Assembly (NCBI RefSeq): GCF_024055575.1
Contig: NZ_JAMXOE010000002.1
Span: forward strand, 620,001-684,000
Source: Mucilaginibacter flavidus
GTDB lineage: Bacteria > Bacteroidota > Bacteroidia > Sphingobacteriales > Sphingobacteriaceae
Direction of reading: 5' to 3'
DNA: 64,000 nt
In this document: positions 25,825 through 32,803 of the stretch, piece after piece
How the letters are laid out: each line of letters starts with the position of its first letter
Position numbering within the stretch: position 1 is the first letter of the stretch
Notes under the pieces: generated by a model
Told to the model about the DNA's origin: nothing
Databases searched by the model: none
The model's input: only the letters and a program-made list of their open reading frames with translations
Program-made: the position numbers and the translations under genes

Positions 25825-27585
25825 ATGGACGTAACAAAAAAACTCATTATTCGACCCGAAACTGTAGAAACAATCTTTGATTATTATTCAAAAGATATGC
25901 TTTTGGTAAACAGAAGATATCAACGAAAATTAGTTTGGACAATTGAGGAAAAAGAAAGTTTTATAGACTCAATATCTTTAAACTACCCTGTGCCTTTATT
26001 TTTGGTTGCCGAAATTCAATATAAGGGTGACACAGTACTCGAAATCATTGACGGAATGCAGCGTCTGAATGCCATAATAACATTTATAGAAGGCGAGTTT
26101 TCTTACAATGGACAATTTTTCGATTTGGAGGCAATATCAGGAACCAAGCTTCTTTTAGACAAAAAGTTACTTAAGCAAAGTGTTCCTAAACTAAATCGAG
26201 ATATCTGTAAAGCGATTGCAAGCTACCAATTACCCTTGTCAGTATCTATTTTTAAGCAAGAATCAGCTATCGACGATATCTTTAAAAGAATAAATTCTAG
26301 CGGTAAGCATCTTTCAAGTCAAGAAATAAGGCAAGCCGGTTCGACAAATTCGTTCGGCAAACTTGTTAGAATATTGTCAGAAAGCATAAGAGGAGACGTT
26401 TCTCATACCGATAGATTAAGCTTAAACAAAATGAAGAAAATTTCTATAAATAGTAGGAAACTTGATTATGGAATTAATTTAGGCGGAATATTTTGGCGAA
26501 AACACAATATAATTACCGCAGAAAATATACGAGAGTCAAGGGATGAAGAAATAGTTGCAAATCTACTTAGCGCAATTTTAATTGAACCACGTCCAGCAGG
26601 GATATCTAAAAATCTAGACGAATTCTATAAACCCAACAATCCAATTGAACAAAAAATCAAAAAATTGGGTGACACTTATCTTGTAACAATGTTCGAAGCT
26701 GTATTTGAAGAGCTAAGAAATACATTTGAATCAACTAGCAGTTCTTTCTTTAAAATTTTATTTCAAAAAGAAACACATTACGTAAATAGATCGTTCCCTG
26801 TTTTTTTCTTAGCTTTTTATGATCTTTTGGTCAAAGAACAATTGAAAATCATAAATCATCAAAAACTAGCTACTGAATTAGTTGGATTTGGCGATAAATA
26901 CCTAACTCCGAATGCCGACGACTACAACTTATCAAAACAAAGAGAACAAGGTATAGAAGTTGTCAAGGGTTTTATTAGGAAGCACTTCTCAAAACGTACG
27001 CAAAATGATCCTGCCCTAAATAATGGCGTTATTAAATTAGAAAATCTATTAGGCGGTTCTAATACTGAAAATACCAGTTATGATTTTAAAATAGGCTTTC
27101 ATAGGTTACAAGGAAAAAATGAGTTCGATGAAAATGCCTTTGAAAAAGTTTTAAAGACATTGACTGCAATTGCTAACGGCGGAAAAGAGAGTATTGGATA
27201 CGTTGTCATTGGAGTTGCCGATAATAAAAATGACAGCGATTGGCATGAAAAATTTTATAAGACTAAATCAATACCATACAAAAAATTTTTTGTAACAGGT
27301 GTCCAAAATGAGGTCAAAAATTATAAATCTGACGAAGATTATCGGTCAAAGATCGAAAATAAGATACGGATGAGCAAAATCACCCCATCCAAATATATAG
27401 ATCAATTACTCCGTAACATTGACTATTTTAATTATTATGACAAGACTATTTTGATTTTAAAAATTCAAATGGACAAAGAACCTGTTAAATTTGGCGAACA
27501 CTATTACGAACGTCAAGGCACCAGCACGGTTGAAGTAAAACGGGATAAGGAGGTCTTACTTTGGCAAAGAATACTTTCGTCGTAG
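25825..27585 (+). CDS. DUF262 protein with C-terminal AlbA_2 (Schlafen-like) domain
   Basis: 586 residues. The N-terminal half is a DUF262 (GmrS/DndB-like ParB-fold) domain: RRYQRKLVWT (30-39), IIDGMQRLNAIITF with D76-G-x-Q-R80 as the nucleotide site, and FKRINSSGKHLSSQEIRQAG. DUF262 proteins include the NTP-driven half of the GmrSD nuclease. The usual DUF1524 HNH nuclease is absent. Instead the C-terminus (about 420-560) carries an AlbA_2 or Schlafen-type fold: LQGKNEFDENAFEKVLKTL then AIANGGKESIGYVVIGVADN. That domain occurs in nucleic-acid-binding regulators and defence proteins. The gene is AT-rich and stands alone between repeats. Confidence 0.78.
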   Translation: MDVTKKLIIRPETVETIFDYYSKDMLLVNRRYQRKLVWTIEEKESFIDSISLNYPVPLFLVAEIQYKGDTVLEIIDGMQRLNAIITFIEGEFSYNGQFFDLEAISGTKLLLDKKLLKQSVPKLNRDICKAIASYQLPLSVSIFKQESAIDDIFKRINSSGKHLSSQEIRQAGSTNSFGKLVRILSESIRGDVSHTDRLSLNKMKKISINSRKLDYGINLGGIFWRKHNIITAENIRESRDEEIVANLLSAILIEPRPAGISKNLDEFYKPNNPIEQKIKKLGDTYLVTMFEAVFEELRNTFESTSSSFFKILFQKETHYVNRSFPVFFLAFYDLLVKEQLKIINHQKLATELVGFGDKYLTPNADDYNLSKQREQGIEVVKGFIRKHFSKRTQNDPALNNGVIKLENLLGGSNTENTSYDFKIGFHRLQGKNEFDENAFEKVLKTLTAIANGGKESIGYVVIGVADNKNDSDWHEKFYKTKSIPYKKFFVTGVQNEVKNYKSDEDYRSKIENKIRMSKITPSKYIDQLLRNIDYFNYYDKTILILKIQMDKEPVKFGEHYYERQGTSTVEVKRDKEVLLWQRILSS

Positions 27586-27614
27586 AAAATAGTTAGCGTT
27601 GATTGATAATTGCT

Positions 27615-27687
27615 GCTGTCCGTAGGTACATCTGCGGTTAGCTATGCTGGTAGTTTGTAACTACCGTCCTTGAACAATAATAGCCCC
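27615..27687. repeat. dispersed repeat B, copy 1 (two hairpins)
   Basis: Hairpin 1 is CCGTAG...CTGCGG, hairpin 2 is GGTAGTT-TGT-AACTACC, then GTCCTTGAACAATAATAGCC. Copies at 27912 and 28819 keep both hairpins or the pairing of the first. Confidence 0.75.
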
Positions 27688-27727
27688 ACCACCCCAACTT
27701 GCGGCAGCAAAAGCTTTGCATGCATAA

Positions 27728-27756
27728 AAAAAGCCGCCTTACTTACGTAAAGCGGC
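27728..27756 (-). terminator. terminator hairpin, duplicated copy
   Basis: GCCGCCTTAC...GTAAAGCGGC with an A-tract before it on the plus strand, so it would stop minus-strand transcription. It is a copy of the terminator at 30506 and belongs to the duplicated segment. An 11-bp perfect palindrome (TGATGATCCGC-TT-GCGGATCATCA, 27758-27781) lies beside it. Confidence 0.6.
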
Positions 27757-27785
27757 CTGATGATCCGCTTGCGGATCATCAATAC

Positions 27786-27911
27786 TTATATACCATTAGC
27801 AGCGTACATCGGGTCAATATGCAGGCGTAAGTAACCGTTTTCCAGTTTCTTTTGTTCGCCGTTGCGATTAAATAACATTGCGGTAAACTTTGCTTCCAGG
27901 TTGTAGCCGCC
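27786..27911 (-). pseudogene. truncated duplicate of the lipoprotein gene 3' end
   Basis: It encodes GGYNLEAKFTAMLFNRNGEQ and on to the stop after HIDPMYAANGI, differing by one residue (Met for Leu) from the last 41 residues of the lipoprotein at 30567. The homology also covers the downstream terminator (back to about 27703). It ends abruptly at GTAGCCGCC, where repeat B begins, so no start or signal peptide remains. Confidence 0.85.
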
Positions 27912-27985
27912 GCTGTCCGTAGATTACATCTACGGATTAGCTATGCAGGTAGTTTATAAAACCGTCCTTAAACAATAACAGCCCC
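27912..27985. repeat. dispersed repeat B, copy 2
   Basis: It begins GCTGTCCGTAGAT, with an 8-bp hairpin CCGTAGAT-TAC-ATCTACGG, and ends CAATAACAGCCCC. It starts exactly where the duplicated gene end stops, at a GCCGC junction shared with copy 3. Confidence 0.75.
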
Positions 27986-28034
27986 GCTTGTGACATTAGG
28001 GGGTTATTTGCATGGCATCAATATGAAATAATGC

Positions 28035-28688
28035 CTATTCGAGATAAAAATCAGGTTTTAAATAAAAAATTGTATCGATAAAGAAAAGCACGCCATTGTT
28101 TGAAAGCACGTTTTCGTCGTGAAGGTCCTCGAAAATCAAGCCAAGCCCTTTATGAACATAATCGTTATTTCGGTTGTTCCAAAACCCGTTGTAAGTGAGG
28201 AATTGCTTCACAGCGGAAAGGTCTGTCGGTTCCGAAGTTACTATGAATTGCTGCTTCACAACTGCATGCAGTTCGTTATCAATAATTTTGAATCCAAGAA
28301 ATTGGTAGGCTGTGGCAGGAAAAAAATGATTGTGGATGAGCAAGCTGTTAAAATAGTCGAGCCAGCTTTCATAAAAAATGCCGCCGTTAGTTTTAATAAC
28401 GTGTAAATCATCAAGGCGGTAAACTCTTTGTTCGGCACCTTCGCTAATAAAGTCATTTTCGTTAATCGCCGGTTCGTAAAATAGCTTTTCCAGCCCGGCG
28501 AATATTACTAACGCTGCTGCTTCTTCACTTTTGAAGTACTGCTGTTTTTCAACTGGGATACCTGTTCCCGCATTTGCTCTAAGGAAAGCCTGGACTTTTT
28601 TGAGTTTGCCTGGTTGGCCAACCGGTCCATTTCCGAGAATGATATTTTGTAATTCATGTTTTATATCCCGCATTTTACCGATTACCAA
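28035..28688 (-). CDS. kinase-like protein of the polyvalent-protein type
   Basis: 217 residues. The C-terminal GLGLIFEDLHDENVLSNNG with H190-D191-E192-N193 looks like a kinase catalytic loop, and FFIDT (D205) sits where the metal-binding DFG Asp would be; VYRLDDLHVIKTNGG may supply the ATP-contacting Lys. This matches the kinase-like domain described in polyvalent proteins of phages and mobile elements. Whether it phosphorylates anything is unknown. ATG at 28670 is an alternative start. A decayed fragment of the same family, very similar in DNA, lies at 59312, which suggests past mobility. Confidence 0.7.
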   Translation of the reverse strand: MVIGKMRDIKHELQNIILGNGPVGQPGKLKKVQAFLRANAGTGIPVEKQQYFKSEEAAALVIFAGLEKLFYEPAINENDFISEGAEQRVYRLDDLHVIKTNGGIFYESWLDYFNSLLIHNHFFPATAYQFLGFKIIDNELHAVVKQQFIVTSEPTDLSAVKQFLTYNGFWNNRNNDYVHKGLGLIFEDLHDENVLSNNGVLFFIDTIFYLKPDFYLE

Positions 28689-28818
28689 AGATAATATATT
28701 ATTATTTAAGCGACAATGGCACCTGCCCGCCTGCCCTTGCTGCCGCGTTTTTCATTTTCTTTCGCTAGCGCAAGCGTCATACTGCGGTAGCGAAAGCTTT
28801 GCACGTATAAAAAAAGCC

Positions 28819-28945
28819 GCTGTCCGTAACCTGCGTCTACGGATTAGCTATGCTGGTAGTTTCTAACTACCGTCCTTGAACAATAATAGTCCGCTGTCTG
28901 ATTTCTACGAACCGCTATGCCTGAGTTTCCAACTACGGGTCAATT
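28819..28945. repeat. dispersed repeat B, copy 3 plus degenerate copy 4
   Basis: Copy 3 (28819-28890) has CCGTA...TACGG and GGTAGTT-TCT-AACTACC, then GTCCTTGAACAATAATAG. A decayed unit follows at once (CCGCTGTCTGATTTCTACG, then GCTATGCCTGAGTTTCCAAC). It cuts a terminator module at GCCGC: AAAAAAAGCC-GCTGTCCG instead of AAAAAAAGCCGCCTTAC. Confidence 0.7.
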
Positions 28946-29007
28946 CGGAACAAAAACATGACTGAGCGAAGCACTGATTGTAGTGTACTTTACTTAGGCT
29001 CTTAAAT

Positions 29008-29036
29008 AAAAAAGGAAGCTTTTGGCTTCCTTTTTT
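29008..29036. terminator. bidirectional intrinsic terminator
   Basis: AAAAAAGGAAGC, a 5-nt loop, then GCTTCCTTTTTT: a 12-bp stem flanked by A and T tracts. It lies 14 bp past the tacT-like stop and should end that operon. Confidence 0.85.
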
Positions 29037-29050
29037 GTATTATTTTTTAA

Positions 29051-29566
29051 TTATGTAGCCTTTGAGGCTTTTATGGTTTTTATCGTAATGAACATTCGTT
29101 CACTATCAGGTAGGTTTATGAAACCGTAGGCTTCGTAAAAACTAACCGCCTTTTCATCAATTGGGTCAACTATAACTGCCAGCGTACCTATGCTGTCCGA
29201 TAAATCAGCACACCGGTTAAGCGCGTCCAACAACAACATTTCACCCAATCGATTACCCTTATACTCATTACTTACCGCCAGCCTACCTAATAAGGCAGTT
29301 GGTATATCTTTGTAAGACTTAGGCAGTTTTTTACCCAGTTCCTCCGGCAAATCAGCCAATGGTATCGAATGGCTGGAGAGTGTGTAGAAACCTGCTACTA
29401 CTTTTTTCGGGTTATCACTCAATACGTAACAAACCGAAATATCCCTTTTTACGTCCTGACTGGCCTGCGCTTTTATATAATTATCCAATGCAGGATGTCC
29501 GCAATCGAAATCACTTCTGATATGCGTTTTATCAAGTATTTCTAATGTTAATTCCATTTTTAGCAA
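29051..29566 (-). CDS. GNAT acetyltransferase toxin (TacT-like)
   Basis: A 171-residue GNAT N-acetyltransferase of the type that acetylates aminoacyl-tRNA and blocks translation (TacT/AtaT group). Features are LTIEILDKTHIRSDFDCGHP-like N-terminal DFxCGxxxLDxYIK (DFDCGHPALDNYIK), the acetyl-CoA loop LAVSNEYKGNRLGEMLL, and a tyrosine in FYEAYGF near the end that is usual in this group. The first of these is the usual opening of TacT toxins. Its start overlaps the DUF1778 antitoxin by 35 bp in a different frame, the common coupled arrangement. Substrate tRNA is not predictable. Confidence 0.88.
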   Translation of the reverse strand: MLKMELTLEILDKTHIRSDFDCGHPALDNYIKAQASQDVKRDISVCYVLSDNPKKVVAGFYTLSSHSIPLADLPEELGKKLPKSYKDIPTALLGRLAVSNEYKGNRLGEMLLLDALNRCADLSDSIGTLAVIVDPIDEKAVSFYEAYGFINLPDSERMFITIKTIKASKAT

Positions 29567-29831
29567 ACTTATTATAGGTTAACTGAGCCTTTTTAAGTTT
29601 GTCGTTAGGAACAGGAGGATTTAATAGTGCATTAACAAAGATCTTTTTATCTTCCATACTTTTCAACATCGTGTTGTTGTCATTAATAATTTTATTTGTC
29701 TCGGATTTGATACAAAAAACAACAAACTCTGTTAAACTTTTAAAACCACGCAGTTCTGACGCATACTTAAACAACTCTTTCTGTTCTTTGCTAATACGAA
29801 CATCGATTCTATCGTTAACTGTAGTTGCCAT
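29532..29831 (-). CDS. DUF1778 antitoxin (TacA-like)
   Basis: A 99-residue protein with an N-terminal ribbon-helix-helix (NDRIDVRISKEQKELFKYAS then GFKSLTEFVVFCI) and a flexible C-terminus expected to wrap the toxin. TacA proteins bind palindromic operators and repress their own operon. It is the first gene of the pair. A palindrome with promoter-like flanks lies 410 bp upstream at 30242; the DNA between is T-rich on the plus strand and has no ORF I can support. Confidence 0.88.
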   Translation of the reverse strand: MATTVNDRIDVRISKEQKELFKYASELRGFKSLTEFVVFCIKSETNKIINDNNTMLKSMEDKKIFVNALLNPPVPNDKLKKAQLTYNKFAKNGINIRNT

Positions 29832-30230
29832 AATGTGATTTATCTCTTTTCTATCTTCTTTTCTATTATGCTTTAACTTACTTCTTTTCTTGGTGTTTAT
29901 AGTTGATTTGTTACTTTTATCTGTGGTTTATCGATTATTTTTAAATTTGCTTTGATTTGAATTTGATTTGAATTTGGCTTGTTTTTGCTTGCTTGATTTG
30001 ATGCGTGTGAGTTGTCGTAGTGATCTTGTTATGCTTTAATCTAAATGATTTTCTGTGCTAATTGATCTTAATTTTTTTGACGCTTGATTTTAATTGCTTT
30101 CGTTGTAATGCCTTTGTTTGATTTGCTTGCAGTTGATGATTTTTTGTAATTTTTAATTTAAGCTCTTTTACTATTCATAAAAGATTCCGATAGCGGCTTC
30201 ATCTAAAAAGCCCATTGTCTATTTCGTACC
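29832..30230. other. AT-rich spacer upstream of the toxin-antitoxin pair
   Basis: About 400 bp of low-complexity sequence (TTTGATTTGAATTTGATTTG-type runs, G/T-rich on the plus strand). No ORF has family features. If the promoter at 30238 is real, this is a long A/C-rich 5' leader. Confidence 0.5.
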
Positions 30231-30237
30231 AGCACTA

Positions 30238-30266
30238 CAAATGTACGGAACATTACCGTACAAAGC
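30238..30266 (-). promoter_or_regulatory. candidate promoter with palindromic operator
   Basis: On the minus strand a TTTG box, 20 bp, and TACATTTG match the Bacteroidota -33/-7 pattern. Between and over them lies TGTACGG-N7-CCGTACA (30242-30262), a perfect 7-bp inverted repeat. This is the layout of an autorepressed promoter and points at the tacA-like gene, though 410 bp away. Confidence 0.5.
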
Positions 30267-30352
30267 AAATTTATTTTCATTGTTAGTATTGTCCTGCCAG
30301 GTCAGGCTTTTCTCCGCTTCCGTAAGGTACTGTCATAAAAAGGTATGAGCAT

Positions 30353-30495
30353 CCTCGCTTGTGGCCCGCGTTTAGGTAGGTCGGTATATTGAATGTCAGA
30401 CCCCAATGATGTCTATTTATACAATCAATCGCAAATACCAGGTTTGTTACCTGTCAGCATATCAGCCCGACAAACCGCAAGCGGCAGCGAAAGCT
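30353..30495. repeat. dispersed repeat A, copy 3
   Basis: CTCGCTTGTGGCCCGCGTTT, GGTCGGTATATTGAATG, TTTATACAATCAATCGCAAA, GGTTTGTTACCTGTCAGCAT and GCGGCAGCGAAAG follow copy 1 closely. It joins directly to the AAGCTTCGCGCATATAAAAA module and the terminator of the lipoprotein gene. Confidence 0.7.
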
Positions 30496-30505
30496 TCGCG
30501 CATAT

Positions 30506-30537
30506 AAAAAAAAGCCGACTTACTTACGTAAAGCGGC
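30506..30537 (-). terminator. intrinsic terminator of the lipoprotein gene
   Basis: On the minus strand GCCGCTTTAC...TTACGTAAGTAAG closes into a GC-rich stem followed by TTTTTTTT, 30 bp past the stop codon at 30567. Confidence 0.7.
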
Positions 30538-30566
30538 CTGGTGATTCGCAAGGGAATCATTAATGC

Positions 30567-31298
30567 TTATATACCATTAGCAGCATACATCGGATCGATA
30601 TGGAGGCGTAAGTAACCGTTTTCCAGTTTCTTTTGTTCGCCGTTGCGATTAAATAACAGCGCGGTAAACTTTGCTTCCAGGTTGTAGCCGCCATTGCCGT
30701 CTGTTGCGTGAACAAAGCTGGTGATCTCGAAGCTCGAATTCTTTTGAAATCCCGGCGGGATCACCACAGTAGAGGGGCCATCATACGAATTGTACGATGA
30801 ATAGCCTTTATTATCACTAACCGCTGCATCTATAGCAATGCCATTTTGCGAATTTTGCCATTCAAAATCCTCAGCAAGCGGATGTTTGCCAACAGTAAAC
30901 AGGGTAAGCACGCTTTTTAGGCCGGGAAAGTTAAGCGGCGTTTGCTGCCTGAAAAATTTCTTTACGAAGAAGATGTTGATGTTTGCACTTTTAGAATAAA
31001 TGGTATGTTTTTCAAAAAATAGCACAGAGTCCGGCTTGCCGACAAGCGCATACATGTATTTGTTAGTGCTGTCCGGGTAAACCAGTTTCCGGTTCGCATC
31101 TTCGGTGCCCGAGGATATACTACTCAGGGACATATCACTGGCTGTATACGTTACGCCATCTATCGTGTAAGCAACCGAATCGCTCACGGCAGCTATTACA
31201 GGCTTGGTTGGTGTTACCAGTTTTACCGGGCTATCTTTTTTACAGGATGTGAATGCCAGCAAAGGCAAAAGGGCATAGATAAGTTTAAGTTTTTTCAT
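30567..31298 (-). CDS. lipoprotein of unknown function
   Basis: 243 residues from the ATG at 31298, chosen because MKKLKLIYALLPLLAFTSCKK is a complete lipoprotein signal with the lipobox LAFTSC; an upstream ATG at 31316 would only add six residues. Acylated Cys and a following KKD suggest export to the outer membrane or periplasm. The body is beta-rich and resembles other Bacteroidota secreted proteins of unknown role. Its last 41 codons plus terminator are duplicated at 27703-27911. Confidence 0.8.
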   Translation of the reverse strand: MKKLKLIYALLPLLAFTSCKKDSPVKLVTPTKPVIAAVSDSVAYTIDGVTYTASDMSLSSISSGTEDANRKLVYPDSTNKYMYALVGKPDSVLFFEKHTIYSKSANINIFFVKKFFRQQTPLNFPGLKSVLTLFTVGKHPLAEDFEWQNSQNGIAIDAAVSDNKGYSSYNSYDGPSTVVIPPGFQKNSSFEITSFVHATDGNGGYNLEAKFTALLFNRNGEQKKLENGYLRLHIDPMYAANGI

Positions 31299-31529
31299 AT
31301 AATAGCTCAGACACAAACCACGGGCACAGGTTTAACACACCCGCCAAATATCGGGGAAATAATGTACAGGTTAAAAAATTTAATGGAATGGGGTTGGAGG
31401 ATACGGAATAAGCCCACGTAATATTTTTCGAGATATTTTTTTTAAACGAGGACGGCTCGTTATAATATTCGCTTAATTTTATCACAACAAAACCAACGGA
31501 ATCACTATTTATCAACCTGGCAACCAACT

Positions 31530-32363
31530 ATGTACAATAACTACTACCTCAATAAAACGGCTTTAGTTACCGGCGGCGGCTCGGGCATGGGCCGCGGCCT
31601 TTGCCAAAAGCTTGCCGAATGTGGCGCCATTGTTTATTGTACCGATGTAAATGTTGCAAACGCCGAAGAAACCGTTAAGCTAATTGGCGACAGTACCGCC
31701 GTTGCCCACAAGCTGGACGTTACCCAAATCCATGATTTTGAAGAGGTGATAGGTGAAATGGTGGCTGCGCATGGCCGGATAGACTTGATTTTCAATAACG
31801 CCGGCATGGGCATTAGCGGCGAGTTGCGTGATATATCCATCAGCCAATGGAAAAAAGTGATGGATGTAAATTTTTATGGGGTGCTGCATGGCTCGCATAC
31901 GGCTTATCAGCAAATGCTGAAACAAGGCTCGGGGCAAATTGTGAATACCTCATCGCTGGCCGGGTTACTTGCTATGATTCCGCTGATTGGGCCATATAGC
32001 GCATCCAAACATGCGGTTTTAAATTATACCAGGGTGTTGCGAAACGAGGCGCGGGCATTTAATATAAAAGCAAATACGGTGTGCCCGGGTTATATTGATA
32101 CGCCAATTATTGATGCCCTGCCGGCCGTTAATTCAAAGCCCGGCTGGAACCGCGAGGCTATTAAAAAATTTGAGCCGGGATTGCCGGTAGCTAAGGCAGT
32201 AGATTATATTTTAAAAGGGGTGGCCGCTAATAAGGAAGTGATTTTATTCCCGCGCATTGCCCGGTTGATTTTGCAGTTTTCGCGATTATTTACAGGTTTG
32301 TACCTAAAGGCGAGCAACAAATCAATGATGGAATTCAGGCAAAAATTCAGGTTAAATGAATAG
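31530..32363 (+). CDS. SDR-family oxidoreductase
   Basis: A 277-residue short-chain dehydrogenase. The cofactor loop is TGGGSGMGRG, the structural NNAG motif is IFNNAGMG, and the catalytic Ser, Tyr and Lys are in NTSSLAG and YSASKHAVL. Asp in YCTDVN after the second strand suggests NAD(H) preference. The C-terminal LILQFSRLFTGLYLKAS is hydrophobic, as in membrane-associated SDRs acting on lipids. Substrate unknown. It is divergent from the lipoprotein gene. Confidence 0.93.
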   Translation: MYNNYYLNKTALVTGGGSGMGRGLCQKLAECGAIVYCTDVNVANAEETVKLIGDSTAVAHKLDVTQIHDFEEVIGEMVAAHGRIDLIFNNAGMGISGELRDISISQWKKVMDVNFYGVLHGSHTAYQQMLKQGSGQIVNTSSLAGLLAMIPLIGPYSASKHAVLNYTRVLRNEARAFNIKANTVCPGYIDTPIIDALPAVNSKPGWNREAIKKFEPGLPVAKAVDYILKGVAANKEVILFPRIARLILQFSRLFTGLYLKASNKSMMEFRQKFRLNE

Positions 32364-32423
32364 TATGACTGCTAAATAAAAAAATATTATTTGGAAATTA
32401 AAAATTCTTCGTATCATTGCGCC

Positions 32424-32480
32424 ATGAATACAACATCAATACAATGCTTTATACCGCAGCCGATTTATCGGAGGGGATAG
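32424..32480 (+). other. possible leader peptide before an attenuator
   Basis: A short ORF of 18 codons (MNTTSIQCFIPQPIYRRG) ends in GGAGGGGATAG, followed by ATGTATTGA and then the terminator hairpin at 32514. Leader peptide plus terminator is the layout of an attenuator. One inserted base would restore YRRGIAMY at its end, so it may be decayed. No biosynthetic gene follows; the tRNA array does. Confidence 0.3.
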
Positions 32481-32513
32481 CTATGTATTGACTTAAAATA
32501 TTATAAATACGCG

Positions 32514-32550
32514 AATCCTCTTAGATAAACCTAAGGGGATTTTTTGTTTT
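32514..32550 (+). terminator. strong intrinsic terminator upstream of the tRNA array
   Basis: AATCCTCTTAG pairs with CTAAGGGGATT over 11 bp (one G-T) with a 6-nt loop, followed by TTTTTGTTTT. It ends 11 bp before the first tRNA, so it would block read-through into the array. Confidence 0.8.
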
Positions 32551-32561
32551 AGGCACATTTC

Positions 32562-32636
32562 AGGGTAGTATATCAATTGGTTCAGATTACTCCGTTTGGA
32601 ACGGAGAGGTTCCCGGTTCGAGTCCGGGTTACCCTA
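32562..32636 (+). tRNA. tRNA-Pro (anticodon UGG)
   Basis: 75 nt with a full cloverleaf: acceptor AGGGTAG/TTACCCT, anticodon stem CTCCG/CGGAG with loop TTTGGAA (TGG at 32597-32599), variable loop of 5, T-stem CCCGG/CCGGG with loop TTCGAGT. The D-stem TATC/GATT has one mismatch. The first pair is A-U, whereas bacterial tRNA-Pro normally has C1-G72; the discriminator is A. No CCA is encoded. Charging by prolyl-tRNA synthetase is therefore uncertain. Confidence 0.85.
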
Positions 32637-32641
32637 CTGAA

Positions 32642-32715
32642 GGAAATATAGCTCAATTGGTTAGAGCAGCACCCTTATACGGTGTCGGTTAAAGGTTCAA
32701 GTCCTTTTATTTCCA
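32642..32715 (+). tRNA. tRNA-Ile (anticodon UAU)
   Basis: 74 nt, all arms paired: GGAAATA/TATTTCC, D-stem GCTC/GAGC, anticodon stem GCACC/GGTGT with loop CTTATAC (TAT at 32716-40+, i.e. 32676-32678), T-stem AAAGG/CCTTT with loop TTCAAGT, discriminator A. Most bacteria read AUA with a lysidine-modified CAU tRNA, so a UAU isoleucine tRNA is uncommon. No CCA is encoded. Confidence 0.85.
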
Positions 32716-32720
32716 CTAAT

Positions 32721-32793
32721 GGAGAATTAGCAAATAGGATGTATGCGCCGGACCGAAAATCCGGACATCCGGGATCGTTACCCGGGTTCTCCA
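32721..32793 (+). tRNA. tRNA-Phe-like gene (anticodon GAA), aberrant
   Basis: 73 nt. Acceptor GGAGAAT/GTTCTCC, anticodon stem CCGGA/TCCGG and T-stem CCGGG/CCCGG all pair. The anticodon loop CCGAAAA gives GAA but has C at position 33 instead of the near-universal U, the D-stem has only three pairs, and the T-loop is ATCGTTA, so the T54-A58 pair appears as A54-T58. It is either decaying or a deviant functional tRNA. Confidence 0.65.
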
Positions 32794-32803
32794 CTTTAAA
32801 AAC

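Noticed and set aside
21669..27585. Prophage or integrative element with its own recombinase.
   Set aside because: No integrase, transposase, phage structural or conjugation gene is readable; only composition and repeats suggest transfer.
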